DNA from: Polydactylus sextarius
Taxonomy: Eukaryota; Chordata; Actinopteri; Polynemidae
NCBI GenBank assembly: GCA_016801845.1
Contig: CM028927.1
Coordinates: forward strand, 17,732,501-17,796,500
Direction: 5' to 3'
DNA length: 64,000 bases
The position numbers were made by a program, and so were the translations under genes. Of the stretch, positions 1 to 11,280 are shown piece by piece; the first letter of the stretch is position 1, and the number at the start of each line of letters is the position of its first letter. The notes under the pieces are model-generated. The model was not told the origin of the DNA. It ran no database searches and saw only the letters and a list, made by a program, of their open reading frames with translations.

Positions 1-363
1 GTTCTGAGGCCGATGTGTTGATTTAACTCTGAAACTCAAATCAAACATGCAAACCACAGACACATCTTCAATTTCTCCCTTTATTTAATTTATATTCTCA
101 TCTCTCTTTACTCAGCGAAGCCTTCTGCAGTGAGGTGGATTTCAATTTTCCACTTTGACAGATGTGACATCTTCATTAGTCTGTTTTTTTTTTCTTCTTT
201 GTTATAAATCATCCAGGTTGAGATGCAGATTGATTCCTGCTGATGTTTTTTTCAGAAATTGAGTCCAAATGAGATTTCGAGGAAAACAGGCTCGTCCGTG
301 TGTGAATCAAGGTGCAATAGAAACAACTGAGTTATCATCAGTGTCACAGTGAACACAGGAGTT

Positions 364-1031
364 AAAGTGACAGTCTGGAATAATTTGAACCCACAAATAC
401 ACCCCCAGTCAAACTCTCCCTCAATAGATGTTTTATGTTGGTTGAAGTAATATCAAGTTTGACCGTCTTTTGTTTTCACAACCAAATAGTTAATTAATAG
501 TTAAATGGGGCAGTCAGCCAAACGTATCTAAATCATCATTTTTTAACCACTAATAAAGCTCAAAATATCACTTCACTTCAGCAGTAGCATGAATAGGGTC
601 CCTACACATAAACTGAAGTACTGATAACTTAGTAAGTGAACTGAGAGTTTATTAAAAACACTGTTTTACAAGACTTACCCAACGTCTGGTTTTCATCAAC
701 TGGTGATCCAGATCAGCAGATTCATCATTTTCCTGAACAACCTGAACCTACACTTACTAAGTTATCAGTCCTTCAGTTTATGTGTAGGGACCCTATTCAT
801 GCTACTGCTGAAGTAAAGTGATATTTTGAGCTTTGTTAGTGGTTAAAAATGACAATTTAGATATGTTTGGCTGACTGCCCCATTGACTTTGATTATTAAC
901 TATTTGGTTGTGAAAACAAAAGACAAACTCAATAAAACTTCAACCAACGTAAAATATCTCTTGATGCAGAGTTTGACTTGTATTTGTGGTGAATTTGACG
1001 CTGGGTTCAAATTACTCAGGACCATCACATT
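364..1031. mobile_element. Foldback MITE, copy 1 (long inverted arms)
   Basis: The two halves are near reverse complements. The left arm reads TGACAGTCTGGAATAATTTG near 369 and the right end reads CAAATTACTCAGGACCATCA near 1009. Both arms carry the same internal landmarks: a CCCTACACATAAACTGAAG block, a GGCTGACTGCCCCAT-type block and an AACTATTTGGTTGTGAAAAC block, in opposite orientations. The spacer holds the AGATCAGCAGATTCATCATT motif found in the other copies. There is no transposase ORF, so it is a non-autonomous element with long terminal inverted repeats. Three more copies lie at about 6139, 40798 and 56655. An open frame across its right arm is not a gene. Confidence 0.8.
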
Positions 1032-1814
1032 AAACCAGCAGCTGGTGGATCTTTCCGTGATCCTCAGGACAAACAAGTCTGATTACAACTTACAAAAGTC
1101 AAAGTATCTGCTGCAAATGTCTCTGTGTCAGATACGACACCTGCTTCGTTCTGATCAGCGTATTCTCTCGCTTGAAGCTGCGATAATGAACTTCAGAATG
1201 AGAATGGTTATTAGAGAGTGGAAATTATATAACGGATTAATATTGTTTGGTATCGACCGTGTTAATAGATCACATTATTTTTGTAAAACTTGCCTCATTA
1301 GACTTAATGACGAAGTTGAGCAGCAGTGGAGAAAAATGTTCAATGTGTTTGTCACTGAAATGCTTCAGGGTTTGAGGGTAAATCTCAGGAAGTAGCTAAT
1401 CAGATTTGAAGGGTGAAGGATGAAGTGTTTTTCAGCAGCGATGGAGTCGAAGAAAACTCTCATTCGTTGGTGGCAAATGCTGCTGCTGTGTGGAGCCTGA
1501 AGACTAAAATAAATCTAAAAAGTAGTTAGTTAGTCCTTTTACGGCTGCAACATTTTCTTCTGTCTTCATGTCACTTGTTTTGTCCAATTAATGGTTGCCA
1601 CTTTATTAGGTTCACCCATTCCATCTAATCCAGTTCAACATAGCGGTCTTCATGAATTTACTGGTTCATCAGTTGTGTCTGTACCTTTTGCGTTTGAATC
1701 CTCTGAAAGTCTGATGGATTGAACCATTTGCAGCAGATTCTAGCTCTTATTCCCAGTTCAATAAAGTCTTTAAGACCTTTTCAATTGTCTCCATCTGACC
1801 ATGACCTGCAGCAA

Positions 1815-2090
1815 ACACTTGAAGTCGCCGGGTTGAGAGTCAGAACCTCCGAGTTCGAGCCTGGAAAATGGTTAAATTGCTCCCTTTATGTTGAGAGTCA
1901 GTAATTTGCCTCGAGTAGAAGAGATAAAGTATCTATGGGTCCAGATATCTGGTAAGAGCTCGGACTAGAAGTACAGCTCCTCCTGTGTTGAAAGAAACTT
2001 TTCATTGGAGGTTTTCTGGGTACGTGAGACACATCTAATCTAACCTGAGAACGACTCCGAGTCCCTCAGGACAGTCACTGCAACCAGACT
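1815..2090 (+). mobile_element. Decayed non-LTR retrotransposon fragment
   Basis: The text from about 1820 (GTCGCCGGGTTGAGAGTCAG, then a GGAAAATGGTTAAATTGCTC block and a CAAGTATCT-like block) resembles the common teleost LINE segment that encodes the end of the reverse transcriptase. It is followed by a block resembling its downstream part (AGCTCGGACTAGAAG, then CTCCTCCTGTGTTGAAAG). The middle is missing and the frame is broken. The match is from memory of teleost repeats; the exact clade (L2 or Rex1/CR1-like) is not resolved. Confidence 0.55.
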
Positions 2091-2672
2091 CTGGTGAAAA
2101 GTGATAGATGGACAATTTCACCTATCGGATCACTTTTCAGTATCTCAGGTTTTCTCCTCTCTATCCAGCAAAGACAAAATAATTTATTCAGTCACGACTT
2201 TAAGTTGAAGCTTCACAGAAATAATTCAGCAGGAAATCAAACTGCCTCAAACCTCTTTTTTTGATGTGATGATGAGAATCTAAAGATTAGAGAAGTTCAG
2301 TCAGTCGGTCCACGTTGAATCTGTTGAATCTGGGTGATAATGTCCCCTCGAGCCCTGATTCTTCAATAAGAGATGGACTTGTCTAATCCCTTTTTTTTTT
2401 TTCCTGTTAAACCACCAACGCATTAAAAAAACAACCCAAAACAACAACTATACTTTCCTGAAATAGTTTCTTTTTGTGATCTCCTGACTAATTTTAAAAT
2501 GTGTGGGTTGAGGTTATTTTCAAGGACCAGACAATTAATGTTGTGTATTATTCATCATATTGGATGGAAACATTATCCTGCGATGAGTGTTGCATTATGG
2601 GTTGTGTTCAGAGCTTCAAATAGATGTAAACATCTTCTCTTTATGTCTCTTGTTTTTGTTTCTGTTTCCTAG

Positions 2673-2962
2673 GTTACGTCCAGGCATCCAAACGAGATAA
2701 AAAGTTTGCGACCTGCGCTCCGAACTTCTCCTACGCTTCGCTGTGCGAGTGTCTCCGCCGCGCATTCATCTACCGCCAGCCGGCGCCGGTGGAGACCGTC
2801 CTCTTCAACAGGAAGCAGGGTCGTCAGGTAGGACAGGTTGCCAAGCAACAGGTGGCCAGCCTGGACTCGGACAAACCAATCCTGGGCTTCAGAGCGACCA
2901 ACGAGAGACTTTACATCCTGACCTCCAGTAACCTCTTTGTTCTAAAGGTCAATAATAATTAG
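2673..2962 (+). CDS. nudcd1: NudC domain-containing protein 1, last coding exon
   Basis: The exon follows a TTTCCTAG acceptor and is entered at codon position 2, completing a Gly codon. It encodes about 96 residues beginning GYVQASKRDKKFATCAPN, followed by a CECLRRAFIYRQPAPVETV segment, a GRQVGQVAKQQVASL segment and the ending NLFVLKVNNN before TAG at 2960-2962. This agrees almost residue for residue with the C-terminus of vertebrate NUDCD1 (CML66), a roughly 580-residue protein whose CS/NudC domain links it to Hsp90-type cochaperones; this exon lies beyond that domain. The rest of the gene is left of the window. It is convergent with trhr, as in human. An open frame at 2743-2931 is only a shifted reading of this exon. 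Confidence 0.95.
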
Positions 2963-5900
2963 ATCTGGGACTTTAGTTTTAGATTTTCATCTCGTTTCCC
3001 GGTGAAACTGCAATTCGGACCAAACTGAACCTGTGTTTCCTCCAACAAATCTCCTCGTGTTTCACTTTATGTTTCTGTCTGTTGGAAAAGGTTTGAGATC
3101 AACAAGAAAACATTCATCAAATAATGATAATAAACATTCATGAGCTGAATTTTCTTTTGTAAATTCATTAAGAAAATGACTATTAATGATTCCTTATAAA
3201 ACTCATTTAGATATTTCATGAATATAAATGAATTATTATGTTCATTAGTAATTCTGTGACTTCCTGTTCCTCTTCTCTGAATGTCTGATGGACGGAGCGG
3301 CGGCGTCCGGCCGTGTGGCGTTGACAGTTGGTCATAGTGTTGACGATGTGGAGGGATCCTTCGCTTGGCTTTTTTTTTTTTTTTTACAATCATCACTGAG
3401 GAAGATGCATTTCCATAAATTTACATAAGCACATTTCACTCACACGATGCTGCCTCCTGTTACATTTCCATGGCGCCATCTTGGATGGATCGTTCGGGCG
3501 TGAAGCCAAAATCTAAAGAGGTGAAGGTTTAAATGAAGGAGCTCGTCTGCTCTGACGAGAGTAAATATATAAATACTGCAAATGACATCTGGTGCATTTT
3601 TCTTCTGAACTTGTGCTGTTTAGAAAACTGACCTGAATCCACATTTTTCACATCTTCATGCTTGAATCCAGTAAAGAAACACATCTTTTCTTCTACAGCG
3701 CAGACATTTTCCTTTTCTATCTTAAGAAAACCCTGGTGTAGTCCACTCATCCATGCGAGCAGTATAATGAGAAAAATTCAATAGAGACACTAATGGACTT
3801 TTTTTTTTGTGAAAAAAGGGGGAAAAATAAAAGGTCCACTTCCTCTTCTTTGTATTTTCTTTTCATTGTAAAACAGGAAAAGCACAGGAGATGATACAGA
3901 GATGAAGGTTTTCACAGGACTGGATTTAAAAATAAAGGTAAAAGGCTTAAACACAAAAAGCAGCAGACTCCTCAGTGTCTCTTCATGTTTCAAACAATAA
4001 ACAGAAAGCAGCTGCTGGTTGTTTGCTGTTTTGATGTCAGATCTTAAAGAAATATGTTTGTATCATAAATTAAACGATACAATGTATTGATCAAGCTTTT
4101 GAAATGTCCAGTGAAGAGCAAAGAGCAGTGCACATTGTCTTGTAACAACGGTGTGAGCTTAACAGTCAAAGGCAATTTGGATTTACAATTCAATGGTTTT
4201 CATCAAGGCGAGCAATTTTAGTGAAGACGCTGCAATTTGTGTCCTCGCCCCCCCGACTCCCTCGAGTGCCGTCGAGGTTTCTGAGGTGATTTGCTTCTTT
4301 CTGCTGAGCCACATGACGATACGCTGCAGGTAAACACACTTATCTCTCCTCTCTGTCTCTGCTTTGTCCAGGAAAATCCCGTTTCACTCTCCTGTTTTTA
4401 TTTAATTATTGTTGTGCAATTGAATTAAACAGCGCCGCTGTTTTTTTTTTTTTTTTGTCATTAGTGGCACCAGCTTTCCTAGATTACTTGAAGGCGGCCT
4501 GTCAGAAGCACTAACGTCTCAGAGGATGAGCTCTGTGTGTGTTTACTCAGACACACACACAAAAAAAAATAAATCACTGCTGCCAAACCACTTGACCATA
4601 AAGAATTAGATAATTGAAGTTGGTTACTTCTTGGTTACCACTGCTCCTTATGTCTAAAATATAGAAGCAGCATTTTCAAGATTGACAGCTACGTTTAAAA
4701 AAAAAAAAAAAAATGTAATCACTTCCTCAGGATTAGTTTCATTGGCTGCAGGAAACTTGATCCGGTTCAAATTAAAATGAAGTTTCCTGATGACGACAGC
4801 TCATATTTCATAACCAGCGTTTGTATTTTCAATCACATTGTGAGTATATCTCTATATATACATACACACACCGGTGAATGAATAATAATCAAATTGGCAA
4901 AGAACTGAGTCATCTGACATTTAAAGTGCAGCTTTGGCAAAAAAAAAAAAAAAAAAGTTAATTAAATTTAATTAATTTGTTTTTATGAATTTTTTAAATT
5001 ACGGTTGAAATTGAAGACGATACAGACCAAGACCGCTTCACAAAGCAAGAAAAATGTGATTTACATAGATAAAAAAGGCACCAAGACAAGATATAAAACA
5101 ATAAATATGATTTTAGATCAATAAAGTTAAAGTTAAAATGAGCTAAAACAGACTTTAAATGAATGGAGAGATGAGGAGAGAGAAATGAATGAATCAGATC
5201 AAAATTTAACTTCTAAAATTAAGTTTGTTCTACACAATATGGAGATTTACCGATACAAGAAAAAGACTAAAAGTGACATGAAACTAACAGACTAAACAAA
5301 GTAAAACTCCATCGTCACATTTGTCTTTCATCACTCAAGATGAGGAGGAAAAAAAATCTAATCTGAGTGACTCCAAGCTGAAAGATTTGTTCAGATACGT
5401 CTCCTCCTTTGCTTTAATTCACCAGGATTCATACTTCACTTTAAGTATTAGTATATGCTAATCAAGTAGGGTCCCTCTATATCAAACCACTGCTGTGTCT
5501 TTTCAACATCCATAAGACGAGAAGCCTCAAAAAAAAACAAAAAAAAAAAACAATCACTTTATGATTGAAGCTCAGCTCCTCATGATTGAAACTGCTCTTC
5601 TCCGTCGGCATAATTGGCACCTTTTAAATTATTAAAAGATTAAAGTAAACAAACCCACATATTTCTGCAGTAAATCGTTACCGAGTTGATTGCACATTTT
5701 TTGGAAATGAATAGAGTTCCTCCCCGGTGGGATGCAGCAGATGGAGGAAGAGTAATTAAATGTTACCGATGTCATACCTGAGCCATCAGAAAAATCCTCG
5801 GAAAAAAATTGGCAACATGTTGAAACAAGGCAGATTAATCAGAAAGAAAAAAAATATCTGTTTTCCATCATTCAGTGTTTTCATTTTACAGTCAGAAAAT

Positions 5901-6138
5901 GTGCAGTCTTCTTTATCTTTTGCATGGAGCAACGTAGCTCTGGAGAGGTTTTAAAAACCGTCATTTAAGATATTTTGTGTTTTACTATTGCTACATGGCC
6001 ACTGAGTTCAACAACACCAATGTGAATGCTAGTTAATTCCAAGTTAGCATGCTAACTAGCTAGCCAGCTAGACTACTTTGTGAATCATTATGCAACACGA
6101 GAAGCTGAAGGTAGCTGAAGTAAAGCTAAAGCAGCAGT
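2963..6138. other. nudcd1 3' flank and intergenic DNA
   Basis: It begins with the nudcd1 3' UTR of unknown length. A GC-richer patch at about 3280-3360 may still be transcribed. The remainder is AT-rich with several poly(A) and poly(T) tracts (near 4441, 4697, 4940 and 5530) and no supportable exon. Open frames on the minus strand at 3067-3396, 3529-3750 and 3790-3993 have biased, low-complexity composition and are not annotated. Confidence 0.5.
3129..3134 (+). terminator. nudcd1: Candidate nudcd1 poly(A) signal
   Basis: AATAAA lies 167 bases after the nudcd1 stop codon. Further AATAAA motifs occur downstream (for example near 3997), so the actual cleavage site is uncertain. Confidence 0.4.
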
Positions 6139-6632
6139 TAAAGTGATGGTCCGGAATAATTTGAACCAGGGTCTGTTTCACCACGAATACCCAGCGTCTT
6201 GTTTTCATAATAACTGGTGATGAAGGATGTTCCACATCAGCAGATTATTCATTTTCCTCTCTCTTCACAGACACATCAGCCTGTTGTTCAGGAAAATGAT
6301 GAATCTGCTGATGTGGAACATCCTTCATCACCAGACATTGGGTAAGTCTTGTAAAACAGTGTTTTTAATAAACTCTCAGTTCACTTACTAAGTTATCAGT
6401 ACTTCAGTTTATGTGTAGGGACCCTATTCATGCTACTGCTGAAGTGAAGTGATATTTTGAGCTTTATTAGTGGTTAAAAAATGATGATTTAGATACGTTT
6501 GGCTGACTGCCCCATTTACTTTCATTGTTAACTATTTGGTTGTGAAAACAAGAGACGGTTAAACTCGATATTACTTCAACCAACATAAAATATCTCTTGA
6601 GGGGGAGATTTGACTTGTATTCATGGGGAAAT
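6139..6632. mobile_element. Foldback MITE, copy 2 (asymmetric)
   Basis: It starts with AAGTGATGGTCCGGAATAAT. It contains a hairpin whose stems read GATGAAGGATGTTCCACATC (about 6222) and the reverse complement near 6304, and continues into the same right arm as copy 1. The left arm is short and the terminal right end is missing after about 6632. The short-left-arm form is shared with copies 3 and 4, so it may be the family's usual structure, with copy 1 a rearranged full palindrome. Confidence 0.75.
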
Positions 6633-7057
6633 AAGTTCTGTATTTTTGGAAATATATGTAATTTTGTTACAGAAACAATTGCATGTGCAATAAATATGAG
6701 GAAATTAGCATGTGGTGGCTAGCTTAGCTTAGCATATAGACTGGGAACAGCACTTGGCCCATTGACAGTTTGTGTTGTAACTACCATTTATTGGCTCATA
6801 AGAAAATAAGAGTTTGCAAAAACCAGTAATAACACTTCAATACTGCAGGATGAAGTTTGTATCGATAAGTCGTTTTTCTGATGATACAGTGAAACGGATA
6901 CGTGTTTTAAAGAGCCTAAAACCTTTACACAGATCTGAACCAGTGAGCTGTCTGTTGGAGAAAATAAAGATATTTTAAAAACCGAGAAAGGAGGAAAAAT
7001 TCATCAGAGCCATTGTTCAAACACAGGTTGTAAATGATGCAATTTGGAAACAACTGA

Positions 7058-7080
7058 CAAAGAAAGAAAGAAAGAAAGAA
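7058..7080. repeat. (AAAG)n microsatellite
   Basis: About five tandem AAAG units, directly readable. Confidence 0.9.
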
Positions 7081-7449
7081 GCTGACGACAGAAACACTGT
7101 GAAAGATGCAAAACCCAACAACAAACAGTGACGTCACCAGCGAGCTCCTGTACTCTCCAGGTCTCCACCAATGTATCGGCTGTTTTTCAAGCCGAACAAA
7201 TGAGAAGATCTAGATACAGACAGTACGAATGAGCTTTTAAAAGCAGGAGATCTGTGACTCAAATTAAACTATATTGATAAATGATAAAGGAGGCACCAGC
7301 GGATGGCTTATCCTTCTAATATATGGCTTCATAAATTTAACCCGACGTCTTTACAGTGCTTGGTTTAATTAATTTAACTTCATCGGAGTCTTTGATGAAA
7401 AAAAAAAAAAAAACATGCTTCACTTTTGAACAGCCTCTCAACACGGTTC

Positions 7450-7970
7450 GTTTTTCTTCAATGTGTAATTACTCATAAAAGCTGAGGCTGCTCCCGTCTT
7501 ACCAGAGAGCTGTAATTACACCGCCCCTTGTCTTCTGCTGCCGGCTCTGTCCGGGGTGTCATAACGAACATTACAGTCCCATTATCACACAACGACCTCT
7601 TTTTATTGTACTGAAACACGTTTATTACAGAGCTAATGAGCCAGAAAGTTTCTTATCTTTACACCTCTGCATTTACCTGAATAATATTCCTCTATATGCT
7701 CATTCTCCATCATTTTCTCTTTTTGAACTCTCTTTCCCGCTTTCTCTCACAACTTTACTCTCACTTCACCACTTCTCTCTTTGCACCTTGTCTGTTTTGA
7801 CACTTGATTAAGCTAAATCCAGCCTAGTTAATATTACATCGTGGCTGCACTGTTATTTAACTTCCAGAGGGGCACTAATGTGATTCATCTAATTCAAGCT
7901 TGCATCCTGCAGACATTCTCCTAATTATATCCTGTCATGCAAGAACATAATTTTAAGTGGTAATCCACAG
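7450..7970. promoter_or_regulatory. Possible conserved non-coding element
   Basis: This 520-bp block is free of simple repeats and recognisable transposons and is dense in TAAT-core homeodomain-type motifs, including GTGTAATTAC, CTGTAATTACACC and TCTAATTCAAGCTTGC. The even base composition contrasts with the flanking homopolymer-rich DNA. It lies between convergent nudcd1 and trhr. Conservation was not computed, so this is a prediction from sequence texture only. Confidence 0.3.
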
Positions 7971-8017
7971 TTTTTTTTTTTTTTTCTTTCTTTCTTTTTT
8001 TTTTTTTTTTTTTTTTT
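7971..8017. repeat. Poly(T)/pyrimidine tract
   Basis: A nearly pure T run with a short CTTT interruption. It lies about 170 bp before an antisense SINE but does not abut it. Confidence 0.85.
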
Positions 8018-8184
8018 GGTTGCTTGTTGCTAATGGATAATTGCTGCCATGTTTCTTCTTTGCAGTTTCCAGAAATCACTTGTCAGTCAAATAGTTTTAG
8101 TGGCTGGAGTTTTGTGAAGTTGGTCTGAATAGTAAAACTGTATAAGATAAATAAAATCTATAAAGATTATAGTGATTACTATAC

Positions 8185-8372
8185 GTCACTGAGCACACCA
8201 GGCACACAACAAAATTAACTTCTGCATTTAACCCATCACCTAAGTGAGCAGGGATTCAGCCTGGACAGTGCCCTGGGTGGGGGGTACCTCAGTGGGACCT
8301 GGTAGCTGGTGGATTTGAGCCTGGGACCTTCTGGACCCAAGTCTGCTTCCTCAGCCACCAGGTCACCATTTG
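8185..8372 (-). mobile_element. tRNA-derived SINE, antisense
   Basis: Read on the minus strand, the right end (about 8372 to 8310) gives a tRNA-like head: GACCTGGTGGCTGAGGAAGC resembles an A box, and CCCAGGCTCAAATCC a B box. The body carries a CTGCATTTAACCCATCACCT block and a GTACCTCAGTGGG block on the plus strand. Both are characteristic of a dispersed fish SINE-type repeat. It is diverged and has no coding capacity. Confidence 0.65.
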
Positions 8373-8449
8373 AGTATGGTTAAAGTAATCAAAACCTTAT
8401 TTTTCCTTTTTATATATATACGTATATATTATTTATATATAAGTACTGA

Positions 8450-11280
8450 TGTCTGTTGTGGACAGACACTTAATGTTTTTATGTTCATGACCTCATAAAA
8501 CACATTTTTGACCTTTTGACACAAACATGATCTCTCAAGAAAACCTAAGTTATTCTTTGAAAATCTGACACCGATGTTCTGTTTTTTTTTTTTTTAGTGG
8601 CCAAAAGTCAAAGGTGTTCAGGACCTCATAAAACACGTTTATACCTCTTTGAATACCTCAAAATCAGCTTGAGGAAATGGTTTCAAGTGTTGCTTAAACA
8701 TTTACCCAGACACAAAGATGAAGTGATTATTGTCTCTGATGGCCAAAGCTCAAAGGCTTTTGGTACCTCATGAAACACATTTATAATCCGTTAAATGTGA
8801 TATCTCAAGATCTGTTTGATCAAATGTGTTCAGATTTTTGTCTAAGCATTTACTCTGAGTCAAAGATAAACAGATTACACTTTGTTGGTCAAAGGTTAAG
8901 GTCACTATGACCTCAGAAAACACATTTTTTGTCTTGTGACTGACGTGTCCTGAGGGAATCAGAAAGCTGAATCCTCTCAGCTTTGGCACAAATGTTCATT
9001 TGGACTCTAGGATGAACCGTGACTTCACAAAACACATTTATGACACTTTGAATGGGATTTATGTCAAAACATGCTTGAGCAAATATCTGCTGTGTAGATT
9101 TTGGTCACTGAGACCTCACAAAACATGTTTTGCGGTTCTTAGATCTGATATCTTAACATCACCTTGAGGGAATTGGTGCAAATTTAGAAGAAACATCCAT
9201 TTATACTCAAGGATGAACTGATAAGATTTGGTGGTCAAAGGTCAAAAATTGCTTTGACCACATGCAACATATTTTTGACCATAACTTGTAGATTTAAGCT
9301 CTAATTATTTGCAATTAGACAGATTGTCAGAGGCATAACTTTTCATCACAGTCTCTTTCAATTCATATTATTTTATTCAAGGATACACTGGTAGTTGTTT
9401 AGAAAATTTAATGTACATGTTTTCATCACAAAATTATTTTACACTTTCGATGTCTGTAATGAAGATGATATAGTTAAAATAGTGAGCATGAAAATATCAC
9501 GCTAGTTGCTCAAACAGTCATCAGGGCTTCAGAGCGGTTTTGCTGTGTCACATGTTCCTGTCTCATTAAAGGTGTAAAAGGTGTAAGAAGAATTTGATAT
9601 GAAATATGTCACAGAGACAGAGACAAGTTTCCCAAATAAAGGCTTTGCTTTTCAAGTGAATGATGCTTGACTACTCAAACATTTTTTCATCTTTCTTTTC
9701 TTCCAACCCACACAGGATGTATTGATACTACACCCTCACAAAACATGTCGGATCATTATATGTGACTTTACACATCCGTGAAAAACACACAGACACTGAC
9801 ACGTCGCAGATGTACGATAGCTGAGCTGTCTGAGAGCTCTGTAGAAAAGAGAAAGGACATTTTTTTTTCTTCCTGTAGCTCAATCCTAACACCCATCTTA
9901 AAGGATCTGAGTTCAGTCTGTCAGAGTGAAGCTGACGTTTGCGGAGACAAGAGCTTTTTTGTGCCCTGTTCTGCTATTTCCTACTATTTCTGCTATTTTC
10001 TACCAACTGTTTCTGGCATCTACACTGCAGCCTTGAACTGCTTTCTACCAAAGGAATAGTTCATATCAGACTTGTCGAGAGAATTCTTTGTCGGCAGTAT
10101 CACCAGTAACCACAGTAACAACACTTTCTGCTGTTGAATTTTTGACGCAAGTCCAAACTGAAATATCTCAAAAACCTGGAATCAGGACTATGATGACATT
10201 TTACACAAACATTCACTGTCCCCAAGACAGGAATTTTAATGACATTTTCCAGATTTTCAGGCTCTTTTGAGGATAAATGAACTGCCATGCCAGCTATGTG
10301 ACACCTGACGATGTGTTTTTGATTAAATACAACAAAAATCATTGTCATTCTCAGCTGCACTTTAAGCTCCACAATCACAACTCTTGCATTGTCAAAGATC
10401 AAATGTCTCTGACTTCACAAAACACATGCATCACCTATTGAATATGATATCCTAAGACGTGTTGAGGAAATCAGAACAGATTTGCCACAAATGTTCACTT
10501 GGACTCGAGCATGAACTGGTTCGATGTTGATAAATGGTTCCATTGATAAATGACAATGAAAGACTTAAAAACGTAATGATACCGGAGAGCCGTGATACTG
10601 TGGTACTTTGTCTTCTGTACGCCTGTCTCATATAGACGCCTGCTGCAAATAAACGCAGGGTCTGTTTAGTCATTTTGGAAAATAAAAAAGTCAAAAGTCA
10701 TTGTGACCTCATAGAACGTGTTTATCACCTACTTAATGCAATATCTGAAGACCACCTTTATGGAAACAGCATAAGTTTGGCACAAACCTTGACTCAAGCA
10801 TGAACTGGTCACATTTTAGTGAATAAAGATCAAAAACATAAAATATTATCGTCTGTTTGACATCACAAAAAGTGTTTATCACCTATTGGACGTAAAATAA
10901 AAGACCACCTTTACTGAAACAACATGATTTTGGTACAAATGTTCACTTTGATTTGCAACATGAACTGATGAGACTCTGGTGGCAAGAAGCTAGAGGTCAA
11001 AAGTCATAGTGACTTCATAGAACATGTTTATTATTTATTTAATGTGACATCTGCAGACCACCTTTATGAAATCACTAGAAAATCTGGCAAAAAAACATTG
11101 GCCTCAAGCATGAACTAGTTGGCTAAAGATTAAAGGTCATTGTCACTGTGACCTCACAAAACACGTTTATCATCTATTAAATGTAATACGTTAAGACGAC
11201 ACTGAGGAAGTTATTACAAATGGCACAAATTAGACCAATTACCTGCAACTGGACTTGTTGGTTGTGACATAAAACTGAAA
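8450..11280. repeat. Degenerate tandem array with roughly 150-200-bp units
   Basis: A recurring unit carries, in order, blocks such as CCTCATAAAACACATTT, a TTGAATGTGATATCTC-like block, a GAGGAAAT block, GGCACAAATGTTCA, a GGACTCAAGCATGAACTG-like block and a GGTGGTCAAAGGTCA-like block. More than ten diverged units can be followed over 2.8 kb, with insertions between them near 9300-10060. The same unit reappears at 20580-20850. It matches a tandem repeat type familiar in teleosts. Open frames in it (8768-8989 minus, 10100-10402 minus, 10452-10694 minus) are fortuitous. Confidence 0.8.
8899..8913. promoter_or_regulatory. Perfect AGGTCA-n3-TGACCT palindrome
   Basis: The bases read AGGTCACTATGACCT, which is an estrogen-response-element-type inverted repeat with 3-bp spacing. 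It lies inside the tandem array, and other units carry degraded forms (near 10691 and 20818). A DR1-like TGGTCAAAGGTCA sits at 9232-9244. Binding in vivo is unknown. Confidence 0.35.

Larger units (their letters stand above)
1..2672 (+). other. nudcd1: Inferred last intron of nudcd1 with embedded repeats
   Basis: No coding exon is visible here. The stretch ends in a pyrimidine-rich tract and a CAG-type splice acceptor at 2671-2672, directly before the last nudcd1 exon, so it is taken as the downstream part of that gene's last intron. It holds a foldback element (364-1031), a decayed LINE fragment (about 1815-2090) and short T and A tracts. The rest is AT-rich unique-looking sequence. That the intron reaches the left window edge is inference. 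Confidence 0.6.

Noticed and set aside
883..1395. 170-codon open frame on the plus strand
   Set aside because: Its first third lies in the right arm of a foldback MITE, the start is not an ATG, and there is no family resemblance.
3067..3396. 109-codon minus-strand frame beyond nudcd1
   Set aside because: Lys-rich start from a poly-T tract and no domain; it lies over the likely nudcd1 3' UTR.
8310..8372. Possible minus-strand tRNA gene
   Set aside because: A- and B-box-like words are present, but the flanking body is a known SINE-type repeat and no clean cloverleaf is apparent.
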